Shown here one piece after another: positions 63,107 to 64,000 of a DNA stretch of 64,000 nt (its first letter is position 1; each line of letters opens with the position of its first letter). The stretch is from NCBI GenBank assembly GCA_017938315.1, contig JAGBBV010000014.1, positions 1-64,000 on the forward strand, given 5' to 3'. The position numbers and the translations under genes are program-made. A model generated the notes under the pieces. The model worked only from the letters and a program-made list of their open reading frames with translations, made no database searches and had not been told where the DNA came from. The DNA is from Lachnospiraceae bacterium. GTDB lineage: Bacteria > Bacillota > Clostridia > Lachnospirales > Lachnospiraceae.

Positions 63107-63886
63107 CTAAAAACGATGTCCGCCGCCACCGCCGCTACGGCCACCGCCACCGCCGCCACTGCGGCCACCACCGCCACTGCTACCGCTGCTTTGAGGGGAA
63201 TAGGTTCTGGTGGTATTTACATGCTCTGTGTTTATATTTGTAAATTCATATTTATGTCTTGTTGCATCCAAAAGTTCTTTTTTTCCCGGTTTTGCACTTA
63301 AGGACATTGCTTTCACCACGAAATAGTTAATCATAAGGGCAATCACCGCGGCAAGGATTGCATTGCTGATATATTTCATTGGCCGTGCAATTTTATATCC
63401 TTCAAGCAAAGTAAGTGCTTGGGAAAATGCTTCATATGCGCAAGCAAAGTAGTTGCCATCGGAAGCGTAAGTATAAACGTTGTCCGTAATGGTATCCGCA
63501 TCATCACTTCTTATCACATCATAGATATCACCATCACAGTAAATCCAGATATTGCGGTTGTCCATATCAATCATAAATACGATACCGGACCTGCTGCCAA
63601 AAAGAGTGCTGTAGTAATTTTCAATGTATCTTTCTGTTGTGGTATCATTTTCATCGATGGTCTTAAATGCCACATTACCATAGACCGCAATATCTTCCAT
63701 TGTAAAAGATAACATGTCCTCTTCTTCATCTGTCAATAAATCTGCGTCATCTTCTATGATTACATCATACAAAACATTACCGGAATCCTCTGCAGCATGC
63801 GCCTTACTATCCATACCAAGCAGGCACGATACGGCACATAGACATATGATGACTGTCACACCTATTTTCTTTCTTAATCTATGCAC
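63107..63886 (-). CDS. TPM (YgcG-like) domain membrane protein
   Basis: A protein of about 259 residues. A signal peptide ends near AHA, followed by a TPM domain (about 45-150, VIIEDDADLLTDEEEDML and YCDGDIYDVI), a membrane helix (about 172-195) and a tail ending in a Gly/Ser/Arg-rich stretch with Arg-Phe at the end. TPM domains occur in proteins for membrane-protein maintenance or phosphatase activity; the function here is not known. GTG 63886 is eight bases after ggagg and is preferred; ATG 63892 is only 2 nt from it. The upstream frame overlaps its start. Confidence 0.85.
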   Translation of the reverse strand: MHRLRKKIGVTVIICLCAVSCLLGMDSKAHAAEDSGNVLYDVIIEDDADLLTDEEEDMLSFTMEDIAVYGNVAFKTIDENDTTTERYIENYYSTLFGSRSGIVFMIDMDNRNIWIYCDGDIYDVIRSDDADTITDNVYTYASDGNYFACAYEAFSQALTLLEGYKIARPMKYISNAILAAVIALMINYFVVKAMSLSAKPGKKELLDATRHKYEFTNINTEHVNTTRTYSPQSSGSSGGGGRSGGGGGGRSGGGGGHRF

Positions 63887-64000
63887 GGTCATCACCTCCC
63901 TTTCTGTCAAACTGGGGAAGTCTGCGCATTACCAGTCTGTTATAGTTGCTGATTACATCCATCATATTAAACAGTACCGCCACAAGTGCAAGCACCGCTC
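63879..64000 (-). CDS. C-terminal end of a membrane protein (partial at window edge)
   Basis: An open frame enters from the window edge (first full codon at 63998) and ends at TAG 63879-63881, eight bases inside the TPM gene. The 39 visible residues begin AVLALVAVLFNMMDVISNYN and continue LVMRRLPQFDRKGGDD, a hydrophobic helix then a basic tail. It also supplies the TPM ribosome site, so translational coupling is likely. The family cannot be named from this fragment. Confidence 0.6.
   Translation of the reverse strand, partial: AVLALVAVLFNMMDVISNYNRLVMRRLPQFDRKGGDDRA

Noticed and set aside
63104..63301. Plus-strand frame made of Ala-Thr repeats
   Set aside because: It is the antisense of the Gly/Arg/Ser tail of the TPM protein; the low complexity comes from GGN codons.

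Overview
The window looks like a chromosomal segment of an anaerobic, low-to-mid GC Firmicute, most likely a gut Lachnospiraceae. This is inferred from gene content: a sporulation-type sigma-H next to rlmB, mrnC, cysS and cysE, a Cys T-box, Ca2+ P-type ATPase, indolepyruvate:ferredoxin oxidoreductase, bile salt hydrolase, rhamnose catabolism, a GH3 enzyme and clostridial Lgt and MraY-like signatures. Most genes are on the minus strand. I see no insertion sequence, prophage, CRISPR array or rRNA.

Layout: 1-3800 carries mgtE (with an overlapping leader ORF), yigZ, a YczE-like membrane protein and nth. 4022-6826 is a class A penicillin-binding protein on the plus strand. 6868-8930 is a MATE exporter behind a papain/C39-like protein, followed by tRNA-Thr. 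9175-14032 is a giant RND transporter with a coiled-coil insertion and its TetR regulator. 14107-19879 is the sigH-SGNH hydrolase-rlmB-mrnC-cysS-cysE cluster, led by a T-box whose specifier reads TGC (Cys). 19892-24484 holds an HD-GYP/receiver protein, a homocysteine methyltransferase-MTHFR fusion and ispF. 24605-30189 holds a C26 amidotransferase, bioY, a zinc peptidase, an ABC-F protein, a bile salt hydrolase and a ZIP transporter. 30291-34910 is rhaB-rhaA-rhaD plus an AraC regulator. 35032-35206 holds tRNA-Val and tRNA-Met. 35393-40190 holds an XRE membrane regulator and a GH3 enzyme divergent from an AraC regulator. 40185-48000 is mostly housekeeping (lgt, deacetylase, dCMP deaminase, TIM-barrel epimerase, MraY-like, flavoprotein, RNase H, argS, queH). 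48078-54282 holds purA, the iorA-iorB-paaK-ACT operon and a thioesterase. 54328-58436 holds ilvE, folA, thyA and a beta-CASP nuclease. 58543-64000 holds an MntP/YtaF-like protein, a Ca2+ ATPase, a secreted protein with three His/Cys modules, a TPM-domain protein and the end of another membrane protein.

How genes work together: the Cys T-box ties serine acetyltransferase and cysteinyl-tRNA synthetase to charged tRNA-Cys. iorAB and paaK can turn aromatic 2-oxoacids into aryl-acetates with energy conservation. rhaBAD forms the three-step L-rhamnose pathway. thyA, folA and a dCMP deaminase supply dTMP.

Most interesting for a second look: (i) the secreted protein at 61879-63012 with three copies of an H-x-H / C / C-x-C / H / C-x2-C module; (ii) a near-consensus promoter that is a perfect palindrome and doubles as a terminator at 14107-14143; (iii) the mgtE leader ORF; (iv) the hairpin holding the Shine-Dalgarno of the Ca2+ ATPase; (v) the RND pump with an insertion of about 350 residues. 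All calls come from reading the sequence alone; no database search was run.
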